From contig NC_089035.1 in NCBI RefSeq assembly GCF_034140825.1, forward strand, positions 29,753,001 through 29,817,000: DNA of 64,000 bases. Reading direction: 5' to 3'. The notes under the pieces are model-generated. The model searched no databases. It saw nothing but the letters and a program-made list of their open reading frames with translations, and was not told where the DNA came from. Shown piece after piece: positions 34,546 through 45,775 of the stretch. Position numbers and translations under genes: made by a program. Every line of letters starts with the position of its first letter. The stretch's first letter is position 1. The stretch is from Oryza sativa Japonica Group (lineage: Eukaryota; Streptophyta; Magnoliopsida; Poales; Poaceae).

Positions 34546-34661
34546 TAGAGAAACGCACAGGGGTCTTCCGGCTAGCTCCACAAGGTGGTGGGCTAGACGA
34601 CCTGGGTTCGAAGCCTCACCCCTTCTAATTATGTGATATTAGGTCATTCACTAATATTCGC
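34546..34661 (+). mobile_element. p-SINE1 retroposon
   Basis: The body TTCCGGCTAGCTCCACAAGG (box A side), then GACCTGGGTTCGAAGCC (box B) and the 3' part TAATTATGTGATATTAGGTC match p-SINE1, the tRNA-derived SINE specific to Oryza. Target repeats of 14 bp (GATAAAACAACCTT at 34532 and GATAAAACAGCCTT at 34662) differ at one position, so both ends are intact. A complete p-SINE1 strongly supports a rice genome. Confidence 0.9.
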
Positions 34662-34747
34662 GATAAAACAGCCTTCACTTTGCATGGACATCGAGCACCA
34701 CATGTGGAATTGATACCGGTTCAATGGCTATTGCAATTTCTTTTTCG

Positions 34748-35425
34748 ATAGGGTATTTTACTCTCCTAAACTTTGAAACCGGTTATTTGACATCCTAAAC
34801 TTTTAATGCCATTTACTTTACCCTCAAAACGGTTTTCACCGATTTTTGCCTACGTGAGCTGATGTAACTGCCTAGTCAAGAAATAAAAATAATAATCACA
34901 GGCCCATATATCGGTGACAAACACCTCTTCTTCTGCCTCCCACTACTACAAAATGTGTTTACACTGACGTCCAAAATGAGTTTTCGTTAGCGACCGCGGT
35001 GCCGCCGATAACCAAAGGTCAATGAAAAATACAAACTTCTCGCTGACGGATGCCTCTGTGCCTGGGAAATATATTCTTCACATGCGGCTAGCTTATGACG
35101 TCCACCAATGAAAAAAATTCACTAGCAGGGTGATTAAGGTGACCGCATATGATAAGGATTTTCATCACCCAAATTTGTATTTTCATTTGCAAAATCTCCC
35201 CAAAATCCTAAATCCACATTCATGGGAAAAAAAAACCCAAAATCACCAATCCCACATGGCATAAGTCATCGTTGTTGCAGAGACCATTATCATCGTGGGA
35301 ATGCCATGTCAAATGCTACGCAAGCGAAAACCGGCTGATTTGGAATAAGATGGGTTAAATTGAATGATTTTGATAGTTAAGATTGGATGACCAATTTTAA
35401 AGTTTGGGAAAGTGTTTTAGACAAC
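34748..35425. mobile_element. Diverged MULE with a CACTA-like end inside
   Basis: The left side TCCTAAACTTTGAAACCGG and the right side (inverted) CCCAAACTTTAAAATTGG form TIRs of about 90 bp, clearly decayed. At 34941 the sequence CACTACTACAAAATGTG starts, like the left terminus of a CACTA element, and TTTTCGTTAGCGACCGC follows. No matching right terminus was found. Boundaries are approximate. Confidence 0.5.
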
Positions 35426-35937
35426 AGTAATATTTGGGGGTTGGGTGGGTGGTTTGTTAAAATGGACTTGTCTTCCTATACAAAACACTGGTCAAAGATC
35501 GGATCTATGCACCCGATCTGTCCCGATGCCACTGTGAAATAACAGTAAAAGAGGAGTTAGTATATGTCTTAATCGAGTCTTCCAAACTTTATCATTATAT
35601 TGTTTCCCCCCTAGTCACTATTGCCAAGACTTTAACTTTGAAGCCGAGATTTTAGTGCCCAACACATGAAAGCAATAATGTGTAAGATAATGCATATGTC
35701 ACTTCACTGCTTTACCTCCTGCTTAAATAAAGTTACAGAAAGGAACACCCTCACCTTTGTCACTATACGAATGTTCAACATGAAAAAAAAAACGAGAGGA
35801 AAAAAATGGCAGAGAGGTTCGAGTTCGAGGAAACTATGCAAAACACTGCAGCAACTTTCAGCAAAGCAATACATTTTCACAATGGAACGACATCTATTAT
35901 ATTATTAAAATACATTTTCACCATGTTCACCATGAAC
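35426..35937. other. Spacer, nothing recognised
   Basis: AT-rich sequence with one 80-codon ORF (35666-35908) of biased composition and no motif. Confidence 0.5.
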
Positions 35938-36930
35938 GCTATAAATTATCACATTAATTGCAGAAAAAAGAGTGTTTAAGTAGAAATATAATTAGAAAAA
36001 ACTAAAATTTAGAATTAGAAATAAGTGATATTGGAAAAAGAGTACATATAGAACCAATATAAGATTAATTAAATTTGAAATAAAAAATAAAATAAATTCT
36101 GAAATTTAAAAAAAAGAAGAGAGTTCAAGTAAGATACAATTTGAAATAAAAAAAAAGGACTATTGAAAGAACTGTCCATCAAGAACACACGACAACTTTA
36201 ATTAAAATTCAAAATAAAAATAAAATAAAATCCAAATTTAGAAAAAAAGAGTGTTCCAATACAACCACAAATCAGAAATAACTGAAATTCGAATCTAAAT
36301 ATAAGAAATATTGAAATAACAATTCATACAAAACCCAATAGGAGATTAATTAAAAATTAAATAAATTCCAAAATTAGGGAAAAAAAGGAAGAGTTTAAAT
36401 AGGAATGCAATGTAAAAATAACTGAAATTATAAATAAAAATAAGAAATATTGAAAAAAAACATTCCATTTAGAACACAACACGAGATTAACTAAAATTTA
36501 AAAAACAGAAAAAAAATACATTATGAAATTAGAAAAATAAAAAATAAGAGTTCAAGTAAAAATACACTTTATAAATAACTAAAATGAGAAATAAAAAAAG
36601 GAAACATTAAAAGGAGAGATCATCTAGAAACGACACAAGATTAATTAAAATTTCAAATAGAAAATAAGATAAATTCAAAATTTAAAAAATAAAATTAAGC
36701 ATCAAGTATAATTATAATTTACAAATAACTGAATTTCGAAATAAAAATAATAAATAATGAAAAAAATACCATATAGAACACAACACATGATTAACCAAAA
36801 TTTTAAATAAAAAAAATAAATTCCTAAACTAGAAATAGAAAAAAAAATTCAGAGTTCAAAGTAGAAATACATGTAGAAATAAAGGAAAACAAGGAACATT
36901 CAAAGTAGTTCATCTATATAACACAACGGT
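35938..36930. repeat. Degenerate AT-rich tandem array (unit about 130-155 bp)
   Basis: A landmark AGATTAATTAAAATTT recurs at about 36062, 36193, 36343, 36484, 36639 and 36787. Each unit also has AGAGTTCAAGTAGAAATAC and ATAAGAAATATTGAAAAA-like phrases, in the same order. Six to seven diverged units fill nearly 1 kb with very few G or C bases. There is no coding potential. Confidence 0.75.
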
Positions 36931-37519
36931 GGGAAAATGTCAGTAAGGGAGAGGATAGCGGGCAAGCCGTAAAAGTAGTATCGTGACGAATAATGGAAAT
37001 ATAAAAACTATAAACCCCCCCTCCAAAAAAAAAAGATAGTTAGGCCTATTTTTTTTTATCCCAATGATATTAAGAAAAAATGAGATAGATATGACATAAA
37101 TAGTAGGGTCATGATGGTTAGCAGAACTTCTAGAAAGTAAAGTAAGGAACATGTTCAACTTTTAAAAACTGAATGATAATAATAAAAAAAAGATAACGGG
37201 TTATCCATAAATGAGTATAATGTAATCGTTTGATGGGACTTCTCGAAACAATAAAAGGGAACTTAACGTTAACGATACAATGAACGGTAAAAGTTATAAG
37301 GTACGGTTTTTAATGGTCTCATGAAAAGTCAATAAAAGTTGTGACAAATCGCACGAGTAAATAAAAGGGTAACATGAGAAGAAGAGTAAAAGATGGTGGC
37401 TGGTTTGACTTGGAAACCAATATTTGACTTTTTATAATGTTATAAGCCAACGGGATAACTATTAATAACTTCTAAGAAAATCATGTGTAAAGAAAATTTA
37501 ACATAATTTTTTATGTACG
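36931..37519. other. AT-rich spacer
   Basis: No gene was found. The stretch joins the tandem array to a Helitron-like terminus at 37520. Confidence 0.5.
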
Positions 37520-37552
37520 CTAGCGAGTAGCCGTGCTACTGCGCGGGACTTT
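37520..37552 (-). mobile_element. Possible Helitron 3' terminus
   Basis: On the minus strand, CCGCGCAGTAGCACGG can fold into a hairpin (six pairs with one mismatch, loop AGTA) and is followed after 7 nt by CTAG, the layout of a plant Helitron 3' end. The next base is C where insertion between A and T predicts T, so the terminus is slightly off. It lies about 90 bp beyond the stop of the F-box gene. The same-strand 5' terminus at 44975 could be its partner. Confidence 0.4.
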
Positions 37553-37611
37553 ATTTACAAAAGCAACCTTTGAGGTTAACTTGCTTTGGACGGGCGTCGG
37601 CAGTCATGAGT

Positions 37612-38892
37612 TCACTGTGCGGTTGTACATGCGGCTGGTTGACCACGCGCGAGCTCGTCCAGCCCCACCGGCGAACACGCGAGGATGAAGCGTCCCAACG
37701 GCTCGGCCTCGACCGAGGGCGCGCACGGCACCCATTCCCATCGCTCCACGGCGCTGCCCACCCCGTCACGTAGCTCGTAGAGCACGGCTCCGATTGTCGG
37801 GTCGGCCGCATTGTACACGTACCCTCCGGCGGCGTTGCCGCACACCCCGATCGACGGCGACATCTCCTCTTCGTCCTCCTCATCGCCGTCCTCGTCACGG
37901 GGGAACAGCCTCTCGGACATCTCCCCCGGCATCGTGTCGTGCGCCGCGCCACGGGACAGCGCGAGGCCGTCGCCGTCCACTTCCCACGCTTGGATGACGA
38001 CTCTGCTCTTCGCTTGCTCGGCTCTACCGCAGCGCTTCGCTCCGAACAGGACGAGCCGCTCGGCGCCGCCGCGGCCGGGGGCGAGGCCCCATGTGGAGAC
38101 GGTGGCGTCAGGGCGGAGGCGGCAGGTGGGTCCCCACTGCTGCTTCGCCGGATCGAACCAGCTTGCCCACCCGGTGGATCTGTCTGTGAGGTACACTCGC
38201 TGATCCGTCGCGGCCACCGAGAGCCACGTCGCCGCCGCGGACTCCCGCAGCTCGGCTGGCATCGGACCGCAGGCCGTCCAGCTGCCGCTTTCGTGTACCT
38301 CCACCACCGAGGCGTCCTCGCCCTCGCCCAGCGCCAACTGGCACGCGCCGCCGAGGGCGACGACGCGGTCACCCACCGCGGCGAACACCGGGTCGACGCG
38401 CCACACGCCGGGGGCCTTCAGCGCGACGCACACGTCCTTCCCGAGGGGGTCCCCGGACACGGCGAGCCCGGAGAGGGAGAGCGCGCAGACGCGGTCCCCG
38501 CCCGCGCCCCGCACCAGGCGGACGTGCGACGGCGTGTCGTGGCGCGCTGCTGGCACGGTGACCCACGCGCCCGAGTGCGGGTCGTACGCCGCGGTGCGGC
38601 GCCGCCGGCCATGGAGGTGGACCACGAGCCAGGGCAGCCGCCGGGGCCGCCGCCGCAGCGCGGCGCGCACCGCGCGGAGCCACTCCCGCGACACCCGCGC
38701 CGATGCGGCGAGATCGGCCGCCGGCACGCGCTCCACCACCGACTCGAGCACGTCGCCGTACAGGTCCATCTCCCCGAGCGACGCCACGCCGTCTCCCGCG
38801 ACCTCACTCCCCACCTCCTCGTGCCGCTGCCGCCCATGCTTCAACTCGTGACCCCGAACTCCCACTCCCGCACACATCTCCAACGCCACCAT
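37612..38892 (-). CDS. F-box/kelch-type protein (At1g23390-like)
   Basis: This is a predicted substrate-binding subunit of an SCF ubiquitin ligase. The single open frame is 426 aa. The F-box lies at about residues 43-80 (GDVLESVVERVPAADLAASA), followed by a region resembling the beta-propeller of plant F-box/kelch proteins such as At1g23390: VVHLHGRRRRTAAYDPHSG, then ALGGACQLALGEG and STGWASWFDPAKQQWGP. An acidic insert DEDGDEEDEEEM lies near residue 340. The kelch repeats are weak, as in the Arabidopsis relatives. The first Met gives a 41-residue hydrophilic leader before the second Met (MDLYGD), which may be the true start. GC content is high, as is common in intronless rice genes, and several long ORFs on the other strand are shadows. 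Targets are unknown. Confidence 0.85.
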   Translation of the reverse strand: MVALEMCAGVGVRGHELKHGRQRHEEVGSEVAGDGVASLGEMDLYGDVLESVVERVPAADLAASARVSREWLRAVRAALRRRPRRLPWLVVHLHGRRRRTAAYDPHSGAWVTVPAARHDTPSHVRLVRGAGGDRVCALSLSGLAVSGDPLGKDVCVALKAPGVWRVDPVFAAVGDRVVALGGACQLALGEGEDASVVEVHESGSWTACGPMPAELRESAAATWLSVAATDQRVYLTDRSTGWASWFDPAKQQWGPTCRLRPDATVSTWGLAPGRGGAERLVLFGAKRCGRAEQAKSRVVIQAWEVDGDGLALSRGAAHDTMPGEMSERLFPRDEDGDEEDEEEMSPSIGVCGNAAGGYVYNAADPTIGAVLYELRDGVGSAVERWEWVPCAPSVEAEPLGRFILACSPVGLDELARGQPAACTTAQ

Positions 38893-39870
38893 AGCTCACT
38901 TCAACACGACTCACCCGCAACCGAGAAACCACCTCTCGTTGTCTCGCTTCCTCCTATCGTTGTTTCGCTTCCTCTCCCCGCGATCTCCACCTCGAGCTCT
39001 GGAATGGCGAGCCAACCACGGAAGCGCCGGCGCTTAAAAGGGCAAGACCAGTGCGGGCAACCAGCCCGGTGGTCAATGACCAATGGGATCGGAATTCGGA
39101 AGGGATCCACCCAAACGGGTGGAGCCGACACAACGAAACGTCAGCGGCTGCGCGACCTGATCAGTGCAGTGCAGTGCAGCGCACGACACGATCACACGAC
39201 CGCGACGGCAAGGGTTATCCTTCCTTGCGCGTTGCACCGGCGCGCCTGAACTGAAGCTATCAGCGTTCGTCGCGAACTTGCGATCTCGATTTTGTTTTAG
39301 AAAAACAATAATGTCGTGTTCGCAATAATTAGTTTCGGGTAACTGCTGATGCCGCCAAACAACGCGACGATGGGACCAGAGAAGGGGAGTCTAATCAGTG
39401 CGACTAGTCGACTAGTCGAATCAGATAAGATCATCACCCATAAGGTCCATAAGGTCTGCGTCTTGTTTGTCTCCTCCTGTGGTCAGTTGCGACTTGCGAG
39501 TCGCGGCTCGCGAGCTATCAATACCGGGGGGAATAGAGATATTTTTTTCAAGCGGCGAGGGATTCTCTCCGGCCGTGTGGGCGGAGACAGTGGCCGGTGA
39601 TCGAACGACACCACATGGTTGGCGCGCGGGGTCCGAATAATGGCGATGCTAACGCAGCAAAGCGTCCGGTTTTCAGTACAAGCGGCCGCCTGATTGTGTG
39701 CTTGACGATCCTATCACTGTGCGCGTCGCTGTCGGGAAGACGAGAGCCACCACTTTGTTCTAGAAGCACTGCACTTGCGAGTAAAACGTACGGCAAAATT
39801 ATCTCGTGAGGATTCAGCATCATACGCGTGGTACGAATGTTCCTCCGGTTTTGGCGTGGAACTTACTAGG
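38893..39870. other. Upstream flank of the F-box gene
   Basis: This should contain the promoter (minus-strand gene). No TATA box was convincing. Short direct repeats such as GACTAGTCGACTAGTCGA occur near 39402. No other gene is supported. Confidence 0.45.
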
Positions 39871-40075
39871 TGTGTTCGGTGCTCCTAACTCAAATTTCTC
39901 GTTTTTCGTGCACACTCTTTTTAAACTACTAAACGATATGTTTTTTAAAAAAAATTTATATACAAAAGTTGCTCAAAAAAATCAAATTAATTTATTTTAA
40001 AAAAACTAACGCTTAATTAATCACGCCCTAATGAACTGTTCCGTTTTCCGTGCGGATGAGATGGGTTCCCAACCC
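39871..40075. mobile_element. Foldback MITE (second family copy)
   Basis: GTGTGTTCGGTGCTCCTAAC at the left and the inverted relative around GGATGAGATGGGTTCCCAAC at the right enclose an AT-rich body with AAACTACTAAACGATATG and AACGCTTAATTAATCACGCC. It is the inverse-orientation relative of the element at 7740-7943. Confidence 0.6.
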
Positions 40076-41899
40076 TAAGTTATAAACACAGAGCCACTCA
40101 CTGATCCAGTGCACGCATACAGATATGCGGTAGTATGAGGATCACATATGGTTCGCGATACTAATACGGTCTGTCAAGATAGGCATCTGTGCTTATTTGA
40201 TGGAGGCATGACCGCCCGCCAGGGCGCCACCCTGGACCGGCCGTCTCGATAGGACGAGTGGACGATGACCGATTTATATTTTGCACAATTTGCACGTACG
40301 GGCTGATCGTTTCCGTGGGCGCTTTGCCGCTCTGCCGCCGCTGATGCTCAAGTCCGGCCCTTTTTTATCCAAGCCTGAGCGGTCGATGGCCGGTCTCGGC
40401 CAGGTCGGACGGAAACTGCAGCGAAAGCTGTGTGCTCGCGGCCAGGTCGGGTGCACGTTAAACAGTCATATCATCCACAACCATCAAATTAAGCTGATGA
40501 ACGATAGAGAGCTGCGCCACGACACAACCAGGCTGTCAGCTTTACAGTACACGACTGTGTACCCTGACCGAATCTGAGCCATTTTCTTTGATCTGACAGT
40601 CACGCAACAACGGTTAAAGTTGCAGTCGCTATTACCACTGCAGTTGATCTCGATCCGGCTTTGCTAGTCTTCTTCCTCCGGTTTCTGGTGGGGGCATGCC
40701 GCATGCGCTGCTTCGCGCTAGGGCATTCTTCAATTCTCTGCAAGCAAAGCACTTTCACTGCTTCTGTCTTTATTTGAAAGCGTAAACAGTCTTGCACAAA
40801 ACTATTCTTCTTTTAGTCTTGAAACACATGTAAAGCGGCTTGTTTTGTTTGCACCACACTAACCGCTTCATTTTTTTGGTCATCTGGTCCATGGCAAGTG
40901 TCGGGCGGCAGAAATGTGTGTTTCGTGTAGTTAACGTCTCAAGGGCTCACCGATTAAAGTACTCGCAGAAATGTGTGTTTTGCTTTGGACCACGATGTGA
41001 TTGGCATTTGGCAATAACATTTACGATTTTGCGACAAAACCAATGGGCTCGATGACACTTTTCTAGAACGCTGCGTCTTTTTTTTTCTTTCGTTTTCCTT
41101 GTAACTCCTATGTAACATATAGTCATATATCCACGTTTCAAAATAGAGCCATTCAGCGTAGATTCTTAGTCAATATACGTTTACTTTAGAGATTGCTAGT
41201 TATCGTGCACATGTAAAACACGTTTGTCATAATATATATAAAAAATATATAGTCACATTTAAAAATTAGAAAGTACACATACTTTGAAAGGTAATTTATT
41301 AACACATATATATCAAGTGCATATTCAACTTTTCTGAACATTGCTTCTCTTCAACTATTGAATTTATAGAGCTATTAATTTTTGCATATAGAAATAACCA
41401 AAACAAAATAAGAAATTTCTTTAATATAGTCTTTTCAAAAGACTAATCACAATAAAATTAGAGAATTCTTCAAGAAAAACAGACAGAACAAAGTAGCAAA
41501 AGACATGCTGTTTTGCCACTTCCTTTTTCAACATAAATTATTGCAGCATTGAGCAGCCTTTTGTAAGGATAAAAATGATTAGTTTTATTTTACAAGTTAT
41601 GTTTCCAACAAATGAAGTATAACTCTGATTACATTTATTTTAGCCAGACTGGCCCAAGAGTAGGCTAAGCAAATTCATTAAGATTATGAGATGGTGTTAC
41701 AAACTAAGCGTCCACACGAAGTTGTCGAAACCGGTTACAAAGAGTGGGAGAGAAAAAACTGCAAAAGGAATAATGCCAATCGTTTTTCGCCTACCATGAA
41801 GCCTGCCTCCCTCCAGATTGTGATTTCTTTGATGTCACCAAAGAGCTGCACAACCATACAACTTGCTGAGACAATCTCTGAAGAAGAGTGTACCGAAAA
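40076..41899. other. Intergenic, no supported gene
   Basis: Several short ORFs have no motifs. The region changes from mixed to strongly AT-rich after 41150. The last part, near 41690-41935, may belong to the LINE fragment that follows, but no homology could be read there. Confidence 0.45.
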
Positions 41900-42263
41900 C
41901 TTTTCTGAGATAATCTCTGAAGCTTCTCCTTGAAGCCATCCGCCAATCAGCCAAGTCTACATTGAGGTCACTGGGAAGCGGAAAGCCAACATTCACCTAG
42001 CTCCTGAGCAATCTCCAAATCCTGTTTGTGAAAGCACATTGAACAAAAAGGTTGGGTGTCATCTTGAAATGTCAGGTTGCATAGGGAACAATTCGCCTGA
42101 TGAGGCCACCTCTTTTCTGTAGATTGTCAGCCATGAGGCATCTGCCCTTTAGCGCAAGCCACATGAAAATCTTTACTCTGGACAGCAACAGGGATTGCCA
42201 AAGCAGCTTGCCACAGCTCCATATCATTTTCATAAGGAAGAAAACATGGAAAACTTCAGACAT
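41900..42263 (-). mobile_element. LINE fragment (reverse-transcriptase zinc-binding region)
   Basis: Minus-strand translation gives LLLSRVKIFMWLALKGRCLM then ADNLQKRGG and, further on with a frame change, LFVQCAFTNRIW. This is the zf-RVT domain (K-x-F-x-W-L-A-L, then HLF-x-x-C-x-F-x-x-x-x-W) found at the C-terminus of plant non-LTR retrotransposons. The upstream reverse transcriptase and the poly(A) end were not found, so it is a short, decayed fragment with stops and shifts. Confidence 0.7.
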
Positions 42264-43904
42264 CGTAGTTTACGTCTGTTGTTTTAGAGCCATTAGACAA
42301 TCAGAATATGAAGGCATAAAAATACATAAAACGGCATGTACTTCGGAGTATACTCTTATGAAGCTATATAAATTAAAGGATGCGACCACACAAATGAAAA
42401 TTGAAACCGGATCTAGATCAAAGCTTATCGCAATGCAGTTAATAAGCTGAACATATAATTTACTTCAATATTCCAGCATTTACTATACAAATAGCTCCTA
42501 AATACCGTGCGCCAAACAGTGAAATGCCATGGTGAAACATGATAGGATTTTACCAAAATCTCCAGTTGGCCACAATGTCAACCTGTATTATAAACAATAG
42601 AAGTAAGCCAATATATTCAGATGCCTTATAGCATTAACAGATACTTTTCGATATCATGATTTCTCTTATTGTTATATATCAGAAACACGTTGTAAACCTA
42701 ATTTACAGTTTTAGTAAAGTAGGGGAACAAAAAAAATCTGACACTTGCATGTATTACATACAGTTTTGACCTTGGTAGCATGTTAATCTGCAAATCTGAA
42801 CATTATTTGCCACAAATTATGTATATTTTCTTTCCAAACTTAAACAAAACCTGAAACACCATGATGTGATATTCATTGGTAGGAGTACATACTGGTTCTC
42901 AAACTTCCTGAGTGCCACTTTTTTTTTAAAAAAAAATAGTATTGTACATGGCACCTGGGTAATCTGGCAATAGTTGGACAGGACAGATAATTTGAAATTG
43001 CTTTTGAAATCTAACCACCCAATCAGTACACCGCAAAATAATATTACAGGTTGCAGTCCGGTACCTAGAATACTAGCAGAGTGCCGGACTGGGAAAAACC
43101 AAACAAAGAAGATATATTCAGAAATACACATATGATCTATTATAATGAAGCAGCAGACCTAACGTATAATAACTTCTAGATCACCTCGATATCTTTTTCT
43201 ATAAAATGATCCTAATGCTCACTGTAAATAGTGTGAATATGGGTTTGGAATCTTTTATTCCTAGGGGAAATATCGAGATAAAGATTTGGAAGATGAGAAT
43301 CACCTTGGATTTATGCATATCCTTGAAGCGAAGGGGCACATCGCAGTGATCAAGAAGGTAGTCGGCCATCATTTCATTCCTACTTGTAAATGTAAGATGT
43401 GATGACAGGAAATATAGCCAAGAAAGCAAGAAAATCAACTTCTAAAGTGAAATGGAGAATCCAGTTTAATAACCTGTGTAATTTGTACAAAAGACACATG
43501 ATTCCCCACTATGGGAGAGATATTACCAGTCCAGGAAATTAATTGAATGGATTAGCATTCAGAGGGAATCGTGTGATTGATTGGCAGGGATAGTCAACAT
43601 TCAGTGAGGAATTAAACTGTAAGATGGACCTCGGCTCCGGCGGCGGATGGAGAAGATAGTGGCTCCGGCGAGGATGCGGCGGCGCGGTGGCAGTACACAG
43701 GAGCGAGGAGGAGCGAGCGAGCGAGGAGGAGCGAAGTCACATTCCAGCAATTTTTAACTGCTGCTACAGAAGAAGGAGCTTGAAATACTGGTTCCAAATT
43801 GACCCGAACAACATGCAATGCACTTGTGCCAGGTAAAATTATAATATTGTGTTTAGTATAAAGAACATTATAGGTAAGAGCACTTACATGGCAATACCTC
43901 GAAC
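42264..43904. other. Intergenic, no supported gene
   Basis: AT-rich with short ORFs only. On the minus strand near 43390-43320 the words NEMMADYLLDHCDVPLRF occur in an open frame; they look exon-like but I do not recognise the family. GC-rich GAGCGAGGAGGAGCGA repeats lie near 43700. Confidence 0.4.
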
Positions 43905-44010
43905 CTCCTCATCTCAGCAAGAAACATATCAAGAGATGGCTTGCCAGTCCTCACGTCTAGATCATCCCCCATGACAACATGGTACATCAGTGCAAGCATC
44001 AGTCTTTAGG
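43905..44010 (-). pseudogene. Fragment of a HAD-type phosphatase gene (GPP/GS1-like)
   Basis: Minus-strand translation reads LMYHVVMGDDLDVRTGKPSL then DMFLAEMRRFE. It resembles the conserved stretch HHVVMGDDPEVKxGKPSPDIFLAAMRRFEG of plant HAD-like hydrolases (glycerol-3-phosphatase / pseudouridine-5'-phosphatase type). It is about one exon long, with plausible splice borders, but the neighbouring exons are not present. It lies in the stretch bounded by the Helitron termini at 37520 and 44975, so transposon capture is a possible origin. Confidence 0.6.
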
Positions 44011-44139
44011 GTAAAATGATGTGCGTAAACAAAGAAGTAATTAAATTGATTCTAATTTGAAAAGCTAAAGGTTGAGGGCAAATTACCTTGTTGCAACAGC
44101 CATTGGTATTCTATCAATTTCATTCGAAAAAAAAAATTC

Positions 44140-44975
44140 CGGAGGGGAAGATATGTGGTGCATTTAGGGAACGGAAAGAATCCCCTACGATGGTGGATCA
44201 GACAGTGGCCTCGTTGGCAGAAGAGTCCAGATCCTCTTACAGAGCAGTGGAGAAGTCCGTGGACTCTCTGTTGCTGAGGCAACTGGCCGGATCTGCTGGG
44301 CGCCTTAGCGAGGGACCGGCCATTACGTCCGGCTTCGGGGAAAGAGCTCCATGCGTGAGGTGCCTTGATGTGGTGGCATCGGCGGGGGAAGGCGACGACG
44401 CAGGGCTCGACTGTGAAGGGGGATTGGAGAGCGAGCGTGACAGAGGGAGGGTTGCCATCCGCCTCTCCCTCTTCACTCTCCCCACCAGTCATCTCCCGCG
44501 CGACGACGCCTCCTCGCCGCTGGGATGGGGCCGTCAGGATGGGGGAGTCCGGTATGAGGGATGGCTGGATCTGTGATGGCGCGGTGGACAGCCAGCCGGG
44601 ACCGCGCGACGACGACGACGACATGGAGCCATCGGCGACGCGGTGGAGGAGGAGGCGGGATGGGGGGGATACTGGAGGGGTCGGGACCGTGCGATGACGA
44701 CGGCGGCCTGGAGCGAGGAAGCGTCGGGAGGCGCAGCGCGCATCTGAGCAGCGCGAGGAGGCGCGGCGGCGGAGTCATCGCGCGGGGAGAGCGTGGGGGC
44801 GTAGATAGCGCGGTGGCAGTAGTGCGGGCGTGGATTTGTGTGGTGGTGGGATGGCGGAATCGGTGATTTCGCCGTTGGATCAACAGATCGGACGGCTGAG
44901 GACAAAGATGATTGGGGGATGATTTGGCCTGAAGCATTGGTGGGGGACAACTCCTCCTTTTTATATTAGTATAGA
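44140..44975 (-). mobile_element. GC-rich segment ending in a Helitron-type 5' terminus
   Basis: On the minus strand the sequence starts at 44975 with TCTATACTAATATAAAAAGG, preceded by A, which matches rice Helitron 5' ends (TC start, insertion between A and T). The next 0.8 kb is GC-rich with many overlapping ORFs on both strands and no recognised domain. The 3' terminus is not fixed: the hairpin-CTAG at 37520 is one candidate, but a nearer decayed one cannot be excluded. Confidence 0.5.
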
Positions 44976-44980
44976 TATTT

Positions 44981-45493
44981 ATCTATAGTCTCTCTATAAG
45001 AGATCTATGTCAGCATATTTTCCTACTTGAAAGAGATTAAATGAAGAGAGAGAACAAAGCTATCTACTAACATGGAGATAGTCTATAGAGAAAAACGAGG
45101 CAATGGATTAAAGAGTTATAGATACCCATATAAGGGCACCCACAATGGTTATCTATAGGCTCTCTATAAGATATCCATGTCAGCATATTTTCCTACTTGG
45201 AAGAGATTAAATGAAGAGAGAGAGCAAAGCTATCTACTAACCTGGAGATAGTCTATAGAGAAAAACGAGACAATGTATTAGAGAGCTATAGATACCCATG
45301 TAGACATACTGTTGAGATGGTTTACTATTAATCTAGTCTATTGCTGAGATGTACATGTTTTATAGATAACACCTTACTTTACCATTGCGGGTGCTCTAAA
45401 CATACTATTGAGGTGGTTTACTATTAATCTAGTTTATTGCTGAGATGTACATATTTTATAGAGAGCATCTTACTTTAGCATTGCGGGTGCTCT
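44981..45493. mobile_element. MITE with both ends duplicated
   Basis: A core element (AGGGCACCCACAATGG at 45133 and its inverse GCATTGCGGGTGCTCTT ending 45493) has its left part repeated upstream (44981-45130 matches 45151-45300, period 170). Its right part occurs twice (45304-45399 and 45400-45493, period 96). The whole therefore looks like overlapping or serially duplicated copies of one MITE family. Confidence 0.65.
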
Positions 45494-45775
45494 TACATGT
45501 TACAACGACAATTATGTGTGTTTATAAAAAAAAGGTGTGTTTGCTTTTAAAAAAGTACTATATATCATCATGATGAACTCATTAAATTTATGAACACATT
45601 TTAATCTAAAATTGATAATAAAAAAATAAAAGTTTAACCTATTATAAACATAAAATATTTATGGTCCAATGGCGTAGTTACATGACATTTTATAAAGACA
45701 ACTTTGGTGCGGTTAATCAATATCAATGGTGAGATATATGTGAGGATTTTGTCAATGTGATCTAGTTTTCTTAAG

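Noticed and set aside
34573-34615. A second tRNA-like promoter
   Set aside because: It is part of p-SINE1 with 14-bp target repeats, not a tRNA gene.
37939-39249. 436-codon plus-strand ORF across the F-box gene
   Set aside because: It is a shadow frame with biased composition. The minus-strand frame shows the F-box and kelch-like motifs.
43320-43395. Exon-like words NEMMADYLLDHCDVPLRF on the minus strand
   Set aside because: They could not be assigned to a family or joined to a neighbouring exon, so they are left uncalled.
44052-44937. Several 100-190-codon ORFs on both strands in a GC-rich block
   Set aside because: They overlap each other in all frames, are low in complexity, and lie next to a Helitron-type terminus, so they are probably not real genes.
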